Made by a program: the position numbers and the translations under genes. DNA of 64,000 bases from positions 372,001 through 436,000 of the forward strand of contig JH720303.1 in assembly GCA_000231825.2 (NCBI GenBank), written 5' to 3'. Position 1 is the first letter of the stretch. Each line of letters starts with the position of its first letter. Positions 12,701-24,595 of this stretch are shown piece after piece. The notes beneath the pieces are model-generated. The model had not been told where the DNA came from and did not search any database. It was given only the letters and a program-made list of their open reading frames with translations. Source of the stretch: Tetrahymena elliotti 4EA (lineage: Eukaryota; Ciliophora; Oligohymenophorea; Hymenostomatida; Tetrahymenidae).

Positions 12701-15700
12701 AGAGTTTCTTTCTTCTTATTCAAATATAAAATAAACATTTGCCTATGGTTTAAAAGTAAGTTAAATTGCAAAATAAATAAATAAATAATTTTAATCAATT
12801 TAATAAATAATTAGAATATAGGAAGAAGTCTTGTAGTTGGTTTCAGTTTTACTTGTAACTAAAATTTAGCCACTTCTAAATATTAAATTTTATTGTCAAT
12901 AAGTATTCTACCACTCCTTTCAAAAACTACTATGCACAAATTCATATTAAGTTTACAAGATTTATCTACTTTAGATCCACAAAATAGTGTAAGAATCATT
13001 TCTTCTAAAATGGCTAGCTCAATAGTCATGTCTAGCTTCAAATCTGTTTTGAAAAAAAGTGTTTTCATCAATACTCATATTGGAAGATTACCTGTTTTTC
13101 ACTATGCCTAAACCACTTACCTTTTATAAATAAATACACCAAGCACCTCAAAAAGACTTTTTAAGACATAAGTTTATGAAGGGAAGAAATTAAGTGGAAT
13201 TTATTCAAGAAACAACCAAAGATTAAGAGTAATATTTAATCTATTTTCAATAATATTATTAATTGATATATTTTATTTAAAAAGAGCTTGTAAAATAATT
13301 AAAACTTCGAAGAGGAATCAGAAGCTGCTTTTAATAGCTCTATTTAATTAGATGAAGAAATGTATCAATGGAATAATCACTTAAATTAATTAAGAATATT
13401 CAGAAACAGCATGATAAAGTTAAATTTTGATTAAAAAGTTGCAGAAAAATAATCCTAAAATTTCTTGAATGAAGACATTATTAGATATAGGTTCATATTT
13501 TCAACTTCTAAAATATTTTAAAATGAATATATACTTGTTAGTGTTTTTAGGGATTTACTTTAGTAGAATTGGTTAATTAAATTTTATTTTCCGAGAAACT
13601 GCAGATACCTTTAATGTCATATTGATTCTAGTGACTTATTCTAATCAAGCTCAAAATTCTTAAAAAAAACTATTAGTAATCAAATTCTATGGTTAAGTCA
13701 TGAAAATGAGTACTAAGATATATTTTCCTCTTATCTAGAATTTCAATAGCGCTTGAACTTAAAAGGATTATTCAAAAACTAATAAAATGAAATCTAAGAA
13801 GAAGAATTTATTCAAAGCCCTGCTTTTATAAATAAAAAAAGAGGAACTCTCCATTTAAACAAAAGTGATCTTAAAAAATTTTCTTACATCTAATATGGCA
13901 ATTTAGTTAATGATGGTAGAAAAGGTAGCTTTTTAAAATCACCGTTTAGTAGCAGATCACCATCACCAAGAAGAAATGAATTGTCTCCTAATACATAAAA
14001 AAATGAGCATCAATATTCACCATCAGGAAATAATGTACTATTATCTAAATTTTATGTTCAAAAGAAAGCTTCTGAATATGCTTAATCGAAGAATAGTGCA
14101 GGTAAAGAAAAATCTGATACTGTAAAAAATGATCAAAAATCAATTTTTCAAAACGAACCAACAGTCAATAGCTAATACGATATGACATCTAAAAGTAAAT
14201 AAAACTATTTTCTTTATTAATTACTAATCTATTAATTTCTGCATTTTAAGGTATAGGAATAAAATCAGGAGGATTTAAGGATTATTTAAGGAGTTATATT
14301 CAAACCGAAAGATAGATTCCTCTTAAAAAAAGATAACTTTCAGGAATATTTTAAGGGTCAAGTGGATCTTTAAAAAATGCAGGATCTGAGAGAGGATTAA
14401 ATGTTAAATCAAATGACTTTAACAATTCTTTTAATGATGAAGCTGAATTTTCTTAGAATCGCAGTGCAAACTCTCCTTATATTATTCCATCAAATTCTAG
14501 TTTGGAATAAAATGAAAAAAAGACTCCTCAGTAAGCAAAGGCAAATAATTATCACCCTCACAATCAGCATCAACAACTAAATCGCAATCATATATCATTC
14601 GAAGACTAAAATAAAGATAAATTAAATGTTTAGCCCTAAAATTTAATAAGAAGCAGGATGGAAAAAATTAAAATTGTAAAAGATAGTGAAACTGAAAGTA
14701 AAAGTGGAGAACAGTCTTCTTAAAAATCCAACACTAATTCATAAAAAAGTAAATAATAGGAATCGTAGGAAAATTAGAAAGAAGATGCTAGTAAAAAAAA
14801 GAAAAATTTCAGGGATATTGTGCACAAACATTTGAAGTCTGTTAAAATTGTAAATAGTGTCAAGAGTATTGTTGAGTACTTGAAACCAAAAAGAAATGAT
14901 AAAATTAATAGAATTGAAAGACTAAAAAACATGACTTTGATTTAAGACTAGTCATTCGTTGATATGATCAAACAATTTGATATGAGTAAAAATGTTAGAC
15001 TTAGAAAATAACAGCAACATTTTAAATTGAAACAAGAAAAAAATGAAAGATATTATGAAATTAAAATTTGGGAAAATATTATTAACTACACCAATCTAAG
15101 ATTAACATGTTTATAACTAGACTTAGGAGGAGAAGGAATCAATCTTAAAGAGATACTCATTTCGAAATATCTTAGAGTTGATAAGGTAATTTTTTAATAT
15201 GAACAAAATTTTTTAATTTTTAATGATTATTTTTATTTAATAGACAAGTGAAAATTTCTTCGAAATAAGCATAGACTTGCTTGAAGTTTTATAACAAAAA
15301 AATATGTAAATTCAAATGTAAAATAATGGTGGATAGAATTAGGACTTTGAAATTAATTTTAAGAATATCGTTAGTCAGCATATAGAATAATAAATAAACC
15401 AAAAAGCTAAAAAGAAACAATAATTTTTGTAAGAAGAAGCAGAAGATGAAGTTTAACTTAGGGATAGTTCTGGCTAAAGAAAAGAAAATAATAGGGAAAA
15501 TAGAGAACAATCAATAAAAAAATTAAGAGAAAATCCAAATAGAAGTATAACTTTTCTTAAGAATTCCTCAGGAATAGATTATTTCTTTCCTATTGAATAT
15601 ATTCAATATGCTGCCACTAGTGCATTTAATTTTACTATTTCTCACATGAATTTAAATTCAGCAACCTTTCAAGATATTTATTTGAATTGCAGAGAAATAA

Positions 15701-16224
15701 CTAATGTCTTTATTGCTGAAGGTTACTTTAAGTTTTAAGCTAATTATATCTACTCTAATATTAACTATGCTGATTTTTGCAATTTGGCCTAATTTATTCT
15801 CTACAAAATATGTAATTCAAATTTCCTTGAAATGCTTTATGACAAATCCGAATAAAAAAGAATCAAAAAAGAAGATTTAAACAGGTTTAAAGTAAATAAT
15901 ATCCCTAAAAAATATAACAAGAAGAACATTAGATTTATAAATCCACAAAATATTTAATTTATGCATACTAAAATAGTAAATCCATTTAAAAGAACTTACA
16001 TAAGAGCTCTTATATCAACACATGATATGACATTTGATCTAGAAATGTTATAAATCTCTACCAAAAACTCTATTAAAATTACTAAAAGTTTTACTAAAAT
16101 GATCAAAAAAATACCATTTCTAAGATAACATTTTGAAATGGGTGAAATATTTTATGTATTAAAGCATATAACTGATCATTATGAATAACAGTTAACTATT
16201 GCTTGGTCTCTAAAGTACGTTTGA
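9711..16224 (+). CDS. Very large ciliate-type protein (about 2,010-2,030 aa), function unknown
   Basis: I do not recognise a domain. Seven exons join in one frame: 9711-9881, 9942-12168, 12295-12755, 12815-13228, 13285-14194, 14257-15185 and 15244-16224. A further AT-rich in-frame segment at 10648-10707 (GT...AAG) is probably also an intron. The intron at 13229-13284 must be removed to keep the frame and ends in AAG, which shows that this genome uses AAG acceptors. The protein has a mainly helical, Leu/Lys-rich N-terminal half. A beta-rich segment (about 12300-13230) contains several hydrophobic strands. A Ser/Pro/Asn-rich region (about 13900-14800) has the look of a phosphorylated linker. 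The C-terminal part is helical and well conserved in texture. No transmembrane segment or catalytic motif stands out. Confidence 0.75.
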
Positions 16225-16935
16225 AACATTACAATATTTAATTAATATCTTAAATAAATTAGTTTAAATACTAATTACCTCAAACTATATTTAGGAGTTT
16301 TATTAAATTATTTTGTTTTTAAAATTTAATTTGTATTATTTTATTAAAATTTTTATTTCAATAATGAGTTTAATTTATCTTGAGTTTTTTTTTAATTTTT
16401 TACAAATTTTGTAATATTCTTCTTCTTATGATTAAAGAGGTAATTGTTTTTTATTTTTGTTTCAAAAAAATAATCTGTTATCTCAAGCAAATAATTTGAC
16501 TAAATCTCTTTAAAAAATTTTTAATAATCTAAAAATCTTTAGCTAATTTAAAATTTTAAGCTTTTCATACTAAATTATAAAAGCTTTACAATAAATAAAA
16601 CAATATTTTAGAGGTATATTATTGATTGATTAAGATTCTTCTAGGCAAATATCTTTTGTATTCTTAAAATAAGAATGAGAATCCAATATTTTAAATTAAA
16701 ACTTTTAATATATTTAATTGTAAAATAAAAGCATTTAATTCATTTGTTTTTTTCCAAAAATCTAATATTTTTTGTTCATAAAATAAAATAATTAAAGTGA
16801 TTTTTAGATATAATAAATAATCAAATAGAATTATAAATCATCAAAAATTAATAATCCTATTTAACAAATAAATTTGATCGTTTTTGCTTAAGTTTTCTAG
16901 AAAATATTTGCAAAAATTAAAATTAATATAAATTT
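16225..16935. other. Intergenic AT-rich spacer
   Basis: This is poly-A/T-rich sequence between two plus-strand genes. I see no open frame longer than expected by chance, no RNA gene and no strong repeat. Confidence 0.6.
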
Positions 16936-18412
16936 ATGGACAAAATTCAAGATAAGAAAAATTAAAGAGCTATTTTTTAATTAATATCAAAAGTAGAGTT
17001 AAATAGAATTTTAGATGATTAAATCAATACAACAGATAGTAAATTCAAAAATATTTTATAGTTAGACTCCTTCAATCTAAAGGAATAATAGATTAGGCCT
17101 AAATAAGATATTCAGATATAATAGTTTTACTAATAATTAATAATTTTACTACTCTAATTTTTTATTCAAATGCAAAGTTAGATATAATTTAATCTATTTA
17201 ATTGAAGATGAAAGAAAATTGTATTTTTTTGAAAAAATTGTAAATAAATTTGGTTAATATGGAGAAAAAGATATTCAAAAAATAAAATTAAGCAGTGATA
17301 TTATTCTAAGAAATATGAAAGATCCAAAGTATATTTCTAAAGTTAAGATACTTCTTTTGCAAGAGCTTGAAGAAGGTTAGAATAATTAAAATTTTTTCAA
17401 ATTGCTTTAAATTAGGACTACTTTAATCAATGACTTAATATTGATAAAAGATAAAAAAAAAGCTTAATCTCAGTTAATAAAAATGAAAGATATGTATTAT
17501 AAGCTAAAAAGTTTAAAAATAGAAACTGAAGATATGGATAATTTCATTCATCAATATATATTAAGTAATCTCTAAATAGAAAATTATTAAGAGGCATTAA
17601 TATTTACTTAAAAATTGAATTCAAATTTGGAAACACTAAAGAAAGAAATAGAAATTGATAAAAAAAAATAAAAGGATTTAATCAATAAATATGTAACTAT
17701 TTCTAACTATCTTTGGACAATATATAGATAAGGAGAATAGAATTATCAAAAATCTATGGAAATTATTCATAATATTTCTAAGATGGTGGAGAAATTAGAC
17801 TCAAAGCTCTTTGATATCTTGAAACCTCAAGTTTTAAATTAATTTGATTAGATGATGATAGATGTTATAGTTTATAATATAGAGAAAAAAGAGTTTGAAA
17901 AATGTTTAAAATTATATAATTTCTATGTGTAAAATTGTTACAGAGATTTAATCACACAAAAATAAGAGCATAGAAAAATTAATTCCATTTTAGAGAGTAT
18001 TGCTAGCTATTATAGTTATATAGATTTATCAACACAAAAATTCAGTAGATTAAATAAAATAGATAAAATGGATGAAGATATATTCACACACTCAGTTGAA
18101 TAATATTATCAACTCTCCATTGTTTTAAACGAAGATATGGGAGTTGATATTAGGTCTTTTTAGATAGATATTGATCCAGTTTTCAAAAAACTTAGTGGGT
18201 CAAATCAAAGAAGAGTATTTTCCTCATAAGTAAATTTTGAAAAAGCAGTAGAAAGATAGAGAATAAGTGATTTAGAAGATCGCTTAAAAGAAATGAAAGA
18301 AGAAAATCAATAAAAATAAGAAAAATAAAATGTAGAGAATTAATAACATTAGTAAGGGGCTGACTAGGAAACCAAAGAAAATGTTGTTAATAATCCTAAA
18401 CTAAAACTTTGA
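16936..18412 (+). CDS. Helical protein of about 472 aa, function unknown
   Basis: The model is exon 16936-17123 joined to exon 17182-18412 across an intron of 58 nt (GT...TTAG). The first exon reads as a soluble Lys/Glu/Gln-rich segment beginning MDKIQDKK. The second contains regularly spaced Leu, Tyr and Lys and reads like a string of helical hairpins, possibly TPR-like. The last 60 residues are a Glu/Lys/Gln coiled coil ending NPKLKL before TGA. An alternative without the intron starts at the ATG at 17015 and gives 465 aa with a basic, acid-poor N-terminus that would resemble a mitochondrial presequence. The two models overlap in different frames for about 110 nt. The spliced model is preferred because exon 1 has stronger coding texture. 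No family is recognised. Confidence 0.7.
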
Positions 18413-19349
18413 AACTTAATTCTAAAATTTTAATTTTAAATCTTTAATTCATGAAATCAAATTTTTTTATATTTTATGCGACAATTTTTATGATTATGAA
18501 TTTTTTGATTGCATTATTTTTTTTAAATAATATTTTTTCTTACCTATAATTCATTTCTCCTTTTGTTTTTTGATAAATTCAAGCTTTTTTATGTTATTTT
18601 ATGCTATTTATAAATTTCTTTTTTTAATAACCAAAAAAGGAAAATAAAATGAAAAGAGAAATGTTATGACTAAATTCAGATTATTTAGAAGAAATTAAAA
18701 AATGTATTTATCAATTAGTATGAATCTTTTTCTTTAAATTACAGTTGTATATAATAAGCTGCTTTAAATTTAATTATGATAAGTTTTAAAATAAATAAAG
18801 ATTTAATTTTATTCATTTGTACAAATTATTATTGATAAAATAATTATTTATTTTTGTTTTCATTTTTTGAATGCAAGCACTTTTTTCGTATTTATTTAGC
18901 TAATAAAACAGACAGTTTTAAATCTAATTAATTATAATCTAAATTCTCAAATAAAAATATTAACTTTATTTAATTAAATTATTAATGGTGATAATTAATT
19001 TTTCTTTTTTTTAACACAACAAGTTTTTTCATATTAATTATTGTTTTATTTGTTTGCTTTATAAGTGTTGATGAGTTTTTTGTAATATGCTGGTATTTGT
19101 TGATCTAAACTTAAAAATTTAATGACATCTAGAAAAATTAAATGAATAGAGTTCAGAAAATGTTAAGATTTCGAATAAGAAAAGTAAAAGAAATAATATA
19201 ATAATAAGAATCTTAAATAATAAAAATTAGTATTCAGCAAAAATGTAACTGTTTCATAAGAAATCACGAACAAAATTAAATGACTAATTAAAGAAATGAA
19301 TTTTTTATTTTGGCTACAAAAGACTAAGATTAAAAATATTTACATGCAA
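18413..19349. other. Intergenic AT-rich spacer
   Basis: Very AT-rich, with many TGA, TAA and TAG in all frames and no coding texture until the T-rich stretch that begins near 19350. Nothing else is seen. Confidence 0.55.
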
Positions 19350-21780
19350 TTCATAATTTCTATTTATTTTATCTTGATTTTTTTGGTTAGTAGGTCTAAA
19401 TCAATTACAACTTTTAATACTCTTTATTATCTGATAACATTGATTAATTTTAATTTCCAAATTTTATGAACTATACATTTGAAGTATTCATAGGGTTTAA
19501 CATTAATTGCGAGTTATTGTGAATATAGGAGTTATTTTTTTGAATATTTTAGTTTAATCTTTAACTTTATTTCAATGTTGAAGTGTAAACATCAAGGACA
19601 GGGTTCTTCATGTAGATTTTTTGAATATCTGTGTTAGAGAGAATTCCAATTTATGAATTATTTTGATACTTTCTTATTTTCATTCTGTCATATCCCATAT
19701 TTAAGTGATAACTGTTTGTTTCTTAAAAATAATTACTTTAATCAATAAAAGATTTAAGATTTTAATCTAGATCTTGATTTTCAGTAGTATCTCTCTTAAT
19801 TTAACTGTAATAATTACTGGATTTGTTTTCATCATTTTTTGATATTTAATTAGAATTCTATTCATTATCAAGCTAATTATTTTGAATTTTTGATTAATTC
19901 ATTTAAACAGTTGAATTTTCTTGGTTAGTGAGTAAAATTTTAGATTATTCAAAGGTTCCATCATAAAATGATTAGCTCTTTTTAGAATAAAAAGTATTAT
20001 TTTATAAATCTTATTGCTACTAAAACTAACATTCCTTTAAATATTCATTGAATTTTATGTGATCATTTTTACTATTGTTAACATTTGATTTGTTAAGAAT
20101 ATCGTATTATTACTAATCAAATTCAATTTAATAAGGCTTTTGATACCTTAACTTTGAGAGATGTTTTACATTTTCTTAATGATGACTGGATTTTGATCTT
20201 ATTGTGCTATTAGCTAATTAGGTTCTTAGAAACTTATTTTTTATCTGAATAGCATTTTTAGTTGATTAAGTTTTTTAGAATGACTGCTTTGTATTTAGAA
20301 AAGAATTAGGGTTACAATATTTTTCAAAATCTTGTTCTTCTTAATTTTGCTACGGAGTTTAAACTATAAACATAGGCATTAATATATCTTTTCTTATCTT
20401 ACTTGATGAAGGTTAGCGAGGTGAAATCGTATTATTATTGTTACTCTGAGAATTTGATCTGATATAAGGTTATATTTTTTCAAATTCTGCTTTTTTTTTG
20501 GAACTTGTTTGATATTTTTTATCTAAGTAGGATGTAATTTACACCAATTAACTTTAATTTTTATCCCTATTTTTATCATACGAAATTTTTCTTTTTCCAC
20601 CATCGTAAATAGAAAATAATTCTTCTATTCTCCTTGGTGTATGTTTTGGTATGCTTTCATTTTATTAATTCGTTTAAAAATTCCCTTTATTTTACTCATT
20701 TAATTAAGGTAAGGCGTTATTCGATGGATAATTAGCTAAATCAGAGTTCTTTATAGAACGCATCTCAGGAAATATTAAATTGTTATATCCATTATTCTAA
20801 TTTGTTTTGGAAGTATTTACAATGAAAGTCTTATTATTACTAGATAAAAAATTATTATTTCTATTAGTTGCACTAAAATTCTTTGTTATTACCTCCGAAT
20901 TATCTCTCTTTTTAGGATTTGTTTATGATCTAAAAAGAGAACTTTTATCTTATAGTTTTATATCTTTCTTACTTTTTTTGCACTACATTAATTTTATTGA
21001 GCTGATTACCTCTAATCCATCAAAGTGTTATAATTCTGAGTTACTTAACTAAGGAACTTATGGAATGAAAATTTTGGATTTACTTAAAATACTGCTATCA
21101 GGACTCATAGTTTTTAGTCTATTTTTTTGCTAGGGTGAATTACTTCGACTATGAGCAATTATATGATTCATTAATTAAGATGATTAATTGAATTTAACTG
21201 TGCTTGGATAATTATTTTATCTAACACTTACTTAATTCTAAACTCTATTTTTATAATTTTGCATGCTTTGAACTTAATTATTTGGCATATTTTTTTATGG
21301 CTATTACTTCTTCAGTTTTTATATTTCGCTTATCATAATATCTTCCAAACTTTTTCTTTTCTTTCCTCCACTACCTGTATTTTAGAATACTTTTATAGTC
21401 TTGCTAGGAGGACTGTCATGAGATTATCTAACATCTCCATATCTTTAATTCTTTGTAGTTCTTTAATCATGTTCACTACTTACTCTCTTTTCTCTTTAAG
21501 ACTTTTAAGTTGAATTCTCCTATTAAAAATATATTAATTCAATATTTCAATGTAAAAACTATTTACTTATTTTTTAAAGGGCTACTATGACGTATTCTTA
21601 TGGTTTTCTTAAGTTAATTACTTTACTTAAGCAGGCTTCTCTTAGTTTTCTGAAATTTTATTTTCCTGTGGCTGTTGTTTATCTATTTAATGCTATTCCT
21701 CTCGCAACTATGGATTCGATGTTGATCTAAGCTTACTTTTATTTGAGTTACCCATGTCTTAAGTAAATTTAATTTTGATT
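19350..21780 (+). pseudogene. T-rich coding-like stretch interrupted by TGA codons, possible decayed element or gene
   Basis: Base composition is richer in G and C than the flanking spacers, close to that of coding DNA here, but every plus-strand frame is broken by TGA, the stop used by the neighbouring genes. The best frame (codons starting at multiples of three, about 19390-20820) carries TGA at 19467, 19932, near 20040, 20460 and 20820, and the signal then moves to the frame of the ATG at 20807. Read through, the translation is rich in Phe, Tyr, Leu and Ile. It contains FNKAFDT about 70 codons before YYCYSENLIW. These weakly recall motif A and a damaged motif C of non-LTR reverse transcriptases. 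TGA frequency is close to the random expectation, so this is not evidence for recoding. Decayed transposon, decayed membrane-protein gene and skewed non-coding DNA all remain possible. Confidence 0.3.
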
Positions 21781-22450
21781 AATATTTCTATTCACAACCA
21801 TTCAATTAAAAAAATCAATAATTAATCGTTTATTAAAGTTGGCAAGAAATAAACTTAGCAAAAGATATATTTCTAATTGAAAACATAATAAAGAATTTAT
21901 CACAAAAATACATTTTTGAAGCAATTAATTTTTAAGCCAATTAACTCACCACCCTAAATAAAAATAGAAGTAAGTCTAGGCTACACTTGATATAAATATT
22001 ATTTATTATTCATAATTATTATGGTAATGAGAGTAATATTGAATAGAAATTAATAGATCTAATATTTTATTTTAACAACAAATATTTAAAACCTTTAAGA
22101 AGATAATTTGATTGCACATTATTATTTTTTTAAATGTAAATCATTTTAATAATATTATCTTAAATTTAGATAAAAATTTAGTAAAAAAATAAATAATTAC
22201 TACTAATTTTTATTAACGAATATATTTATTTATTATTAAATTAAAAAGACCGCTAAATTTTAAATTAATATTAAAATAGATACTTTTCCAAATTTATCAT
22301 CTAATATCTAAAAAAGGCATAAATAATAAATACATAAACACACTTTTGTTTCTTAAAATAGAAATTGAAAGAATCAAAATAACAACCAACCTTAAATAAA
22401 ATATTTTTTAAAATCGATAAAAATACTCAATTCTCCTTAACCTATTTTAA
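21781..22450. other. Intergenic AT-rich spacer
   Basis: This lies between the broken T-rich stretch and the coiled-coil gene. No open frame or RNA gene was seen. A near match to the core of the Tetrahymena chromosome-breakage sequence occurs near 22385 but lacks the full 15-mer. Confidence 0.55.
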
Positions 22451-23368
22451 ATGAAATAAACTAATTATTTATAGTAGAATCACTTGATGCAGGTTCAAAT
22501 AGAGTAAGGACATGAAATAAGAATGATGTAAAATTAATTAGAGGAAAAACTTCAACAGGCTATAAATCTAGATAACCAGTTACAACAAAAAATATAATAA
22601 TATCAAGAATTTGTTTCAAAAATAAAAGATCTAAATTATTGTTCAAAAGAAAAGATCTAAAACTCTAGTGTTGCTGAGGAAATGATCAAAAAATTACAGG
22701 ATCATCTTGAGCAAATTCAAAAGTAAAAGTCAGAAATTGAAGAGTTTAAAAGCAAAGAAGTTGAAAATATTAATCGAATTACATATGATTTTGCTCTAAA
22801 TAAAATGGAGAGCCTTGAATAATCACACAAGATTGTTCTTTAAGATGTATTTGAATAATATAAAGAATAGAGAGAGAAGCTATATGAAATCTAAATTTAG
22901 AAAAACCAGGAAGATTAATTTTGTATGCAAGAATATATAAAAATTTCTAATATAAATTAGAAGGAGATTGAAAAAATAAGTTAATTAAAACATGAGCTTA
23001 AAGTATTAGAAGATTAAATTATTTAAAAAAACTAATAAGAACATGAAAAATTGTTGATCTTAGAAAATAATAGAAAAGCTTAAGAGTTATAAGAGCAAGA
23101 ATAATTAGATAATTTACTTTTGCAAGAATCTGAAAAGTAAATAGAGGAATTAGAGTTAAAGAAAATTGATATAAAACCAAAAATTTAAGTTTAGTATTAA
23201 ATTCTAATTAGGGAAGAACAAAATTTGTTAAATTCATAACAAATGTTACTCAAAGTATAAAGTGATTAACTATAACACAATAAAACATTTAAGATCTTAA
23301 TTAATATAATCATCACATTAGTCATTCTATTGATTTCAAAATGCTTAATACCTTCATCATTATTTTGA
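22451..23368 (+). CDS. Coiled-coil protein with C-terminal membrane anchor
   Basis: A single uninterrupted frame of 305 aa runs from ATG in the favourable AAATG context to TGA. Residues about 15-275 are almost entirely Glu/Gln/Lys/Leu coiled coil with heptad-like spacing of Leu and Ile. The extreme C-terminus, about residues 282-304, is a hydrophobic helix (INIIITLVILLI) followed by only a few residues. This is the layout of tail-anchored proteins, inserted post-translationally with the coil facing the cytosol, as in golgins and some SNARE-like tethers. No SNARE zero-layer or named family could be assigned, so a tethering or scaffolding role is inference only. No intron is needed. Confidence 0.75.
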
Positions 23369-24595
23369 ATATGAAAAATTTGTAAATCATAAAATACTAT
23401 TCTAATTAAGCAAATCTCTAAAGAGGATTTTGAATATAAATTTCATCATAAAAAATTTCAATTAAAATTTGATTGATTATCAAGTTCACATTTTAAAAGA
23501 ATAAAAATAATTTAAGAAAATATTTTTTTAAAAATAAAAATACTATTTTAGAAGATATTATAAGTTAAAAAAGAAATCATCTAAAACATTAAATTTTGAA
23601 AAATTAGCCTTCTTCATTCATAATTTTGAACATTAAAATAAATTTTTTAACTGGTTGGTTAATAAAAAAATTTAATAGTCTTAATTAAAACAAAAAAATC
23701 TTTGAACATTAAAATTTTAATTTACATTTTTGTGTTTATGTTTATGTTTAAGTTATTTTTTTTGTAATTAGAAACAAAAAATTTGTTTTTTTAATTGTTT
23801 AATTTTACAAACGAATCTAAATGAAATTATATTTTTTAATTTTCTTTCATCTTACAAAATGAAAAAGTTTATTTAATTATTTAAAATTAAAACATATAAT
23901 TAAGTAATTTAAGTATTGATTAATAAATATTAATAAATAACTGATTAGATTTTGTTTATGTGTTTACAATATGTAATTTATTAAAGTGAGTAGTATGGTA
24001 TGATTAAGCCGATAAAACATTCTATTATGAAAAAATAGAAAAGCAAATGTTTAATTACCACTAAAAAATAAATACTGTCTCTTGTCTGAATTTTATAAAA
24101 ATTGAATGGAGGAGTATTAGTTAGAGATTTTTCAATGAATTGATTTTATTAATCTAAAAATAACAAATGATTTATTAGATTGTTTCATCATTTATTATCT
24201 GCAAAAACTTTTATTACTTTACAAGTTAAATGTTGGAAAAAAAAAATTAGTTATTTAATAAATTAAATAAAGAAGAATATTAAAAAAAGATAAACTAAAT
24301 AATATCAAATCAAATTTTTAATAATCTACAAAAAAATATTAAAAATTTAAGCAAATTGAAAGCAGGTTGATTTTAAGTAGAGAATATTTAGAATTTTGTT
24401 TTGTAAAATATGGTAGAGATGGTAAAAAGCGTGGTGACCACATTACTTTTACTACTTTTTTAAAGTTATTTTTGTGTGTTTGGATAGGGCCAGAACAGCT
24501 TTTATTCATAATAAAGGAACATACCAATCTAAGTTGATGGCTAATTCAATAAAGGATCTTATCTATAATTTTAATTTGTAAGCAATTTGATACAA
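23369..24595. other. Gene-poor spacer with one coding-like island
   Basis: Mostly poly-A/T. An island at about 24350-24530 has higher GC content and reads on the plus strand, ending in TGA, with segments such as SREYLEFCFVKYGRDGKKRG and FLCVWIGPEQLLFIIKEHT. No start codon or convincing splice joins it to the next gene. It could be a lost exon, a gene remnant or a transposase fragment. Confidence 0.4.

Noticed and set aside
19467..20822. Reassignment of TGA to Trp for this region
   Set aside because: Neighbouring genes on both sides end at TGA, and TGA frequency in the stretch is close to random, so recoding is not supported; kept only as a hypothesis to test.
22380..22400. Near match to the Tetrahymena chromosome-breakage sequence core (AACCAACCT)
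   Set aside because: The full 15-mer is not present. A second partial match at about 39895 lies inside the channel gene.
24339..24527. Minus-strand 62-codon frame
   Set aside because: It is a shadow of the GC-richer plus-strand island; no start context or downstream exon supports it.
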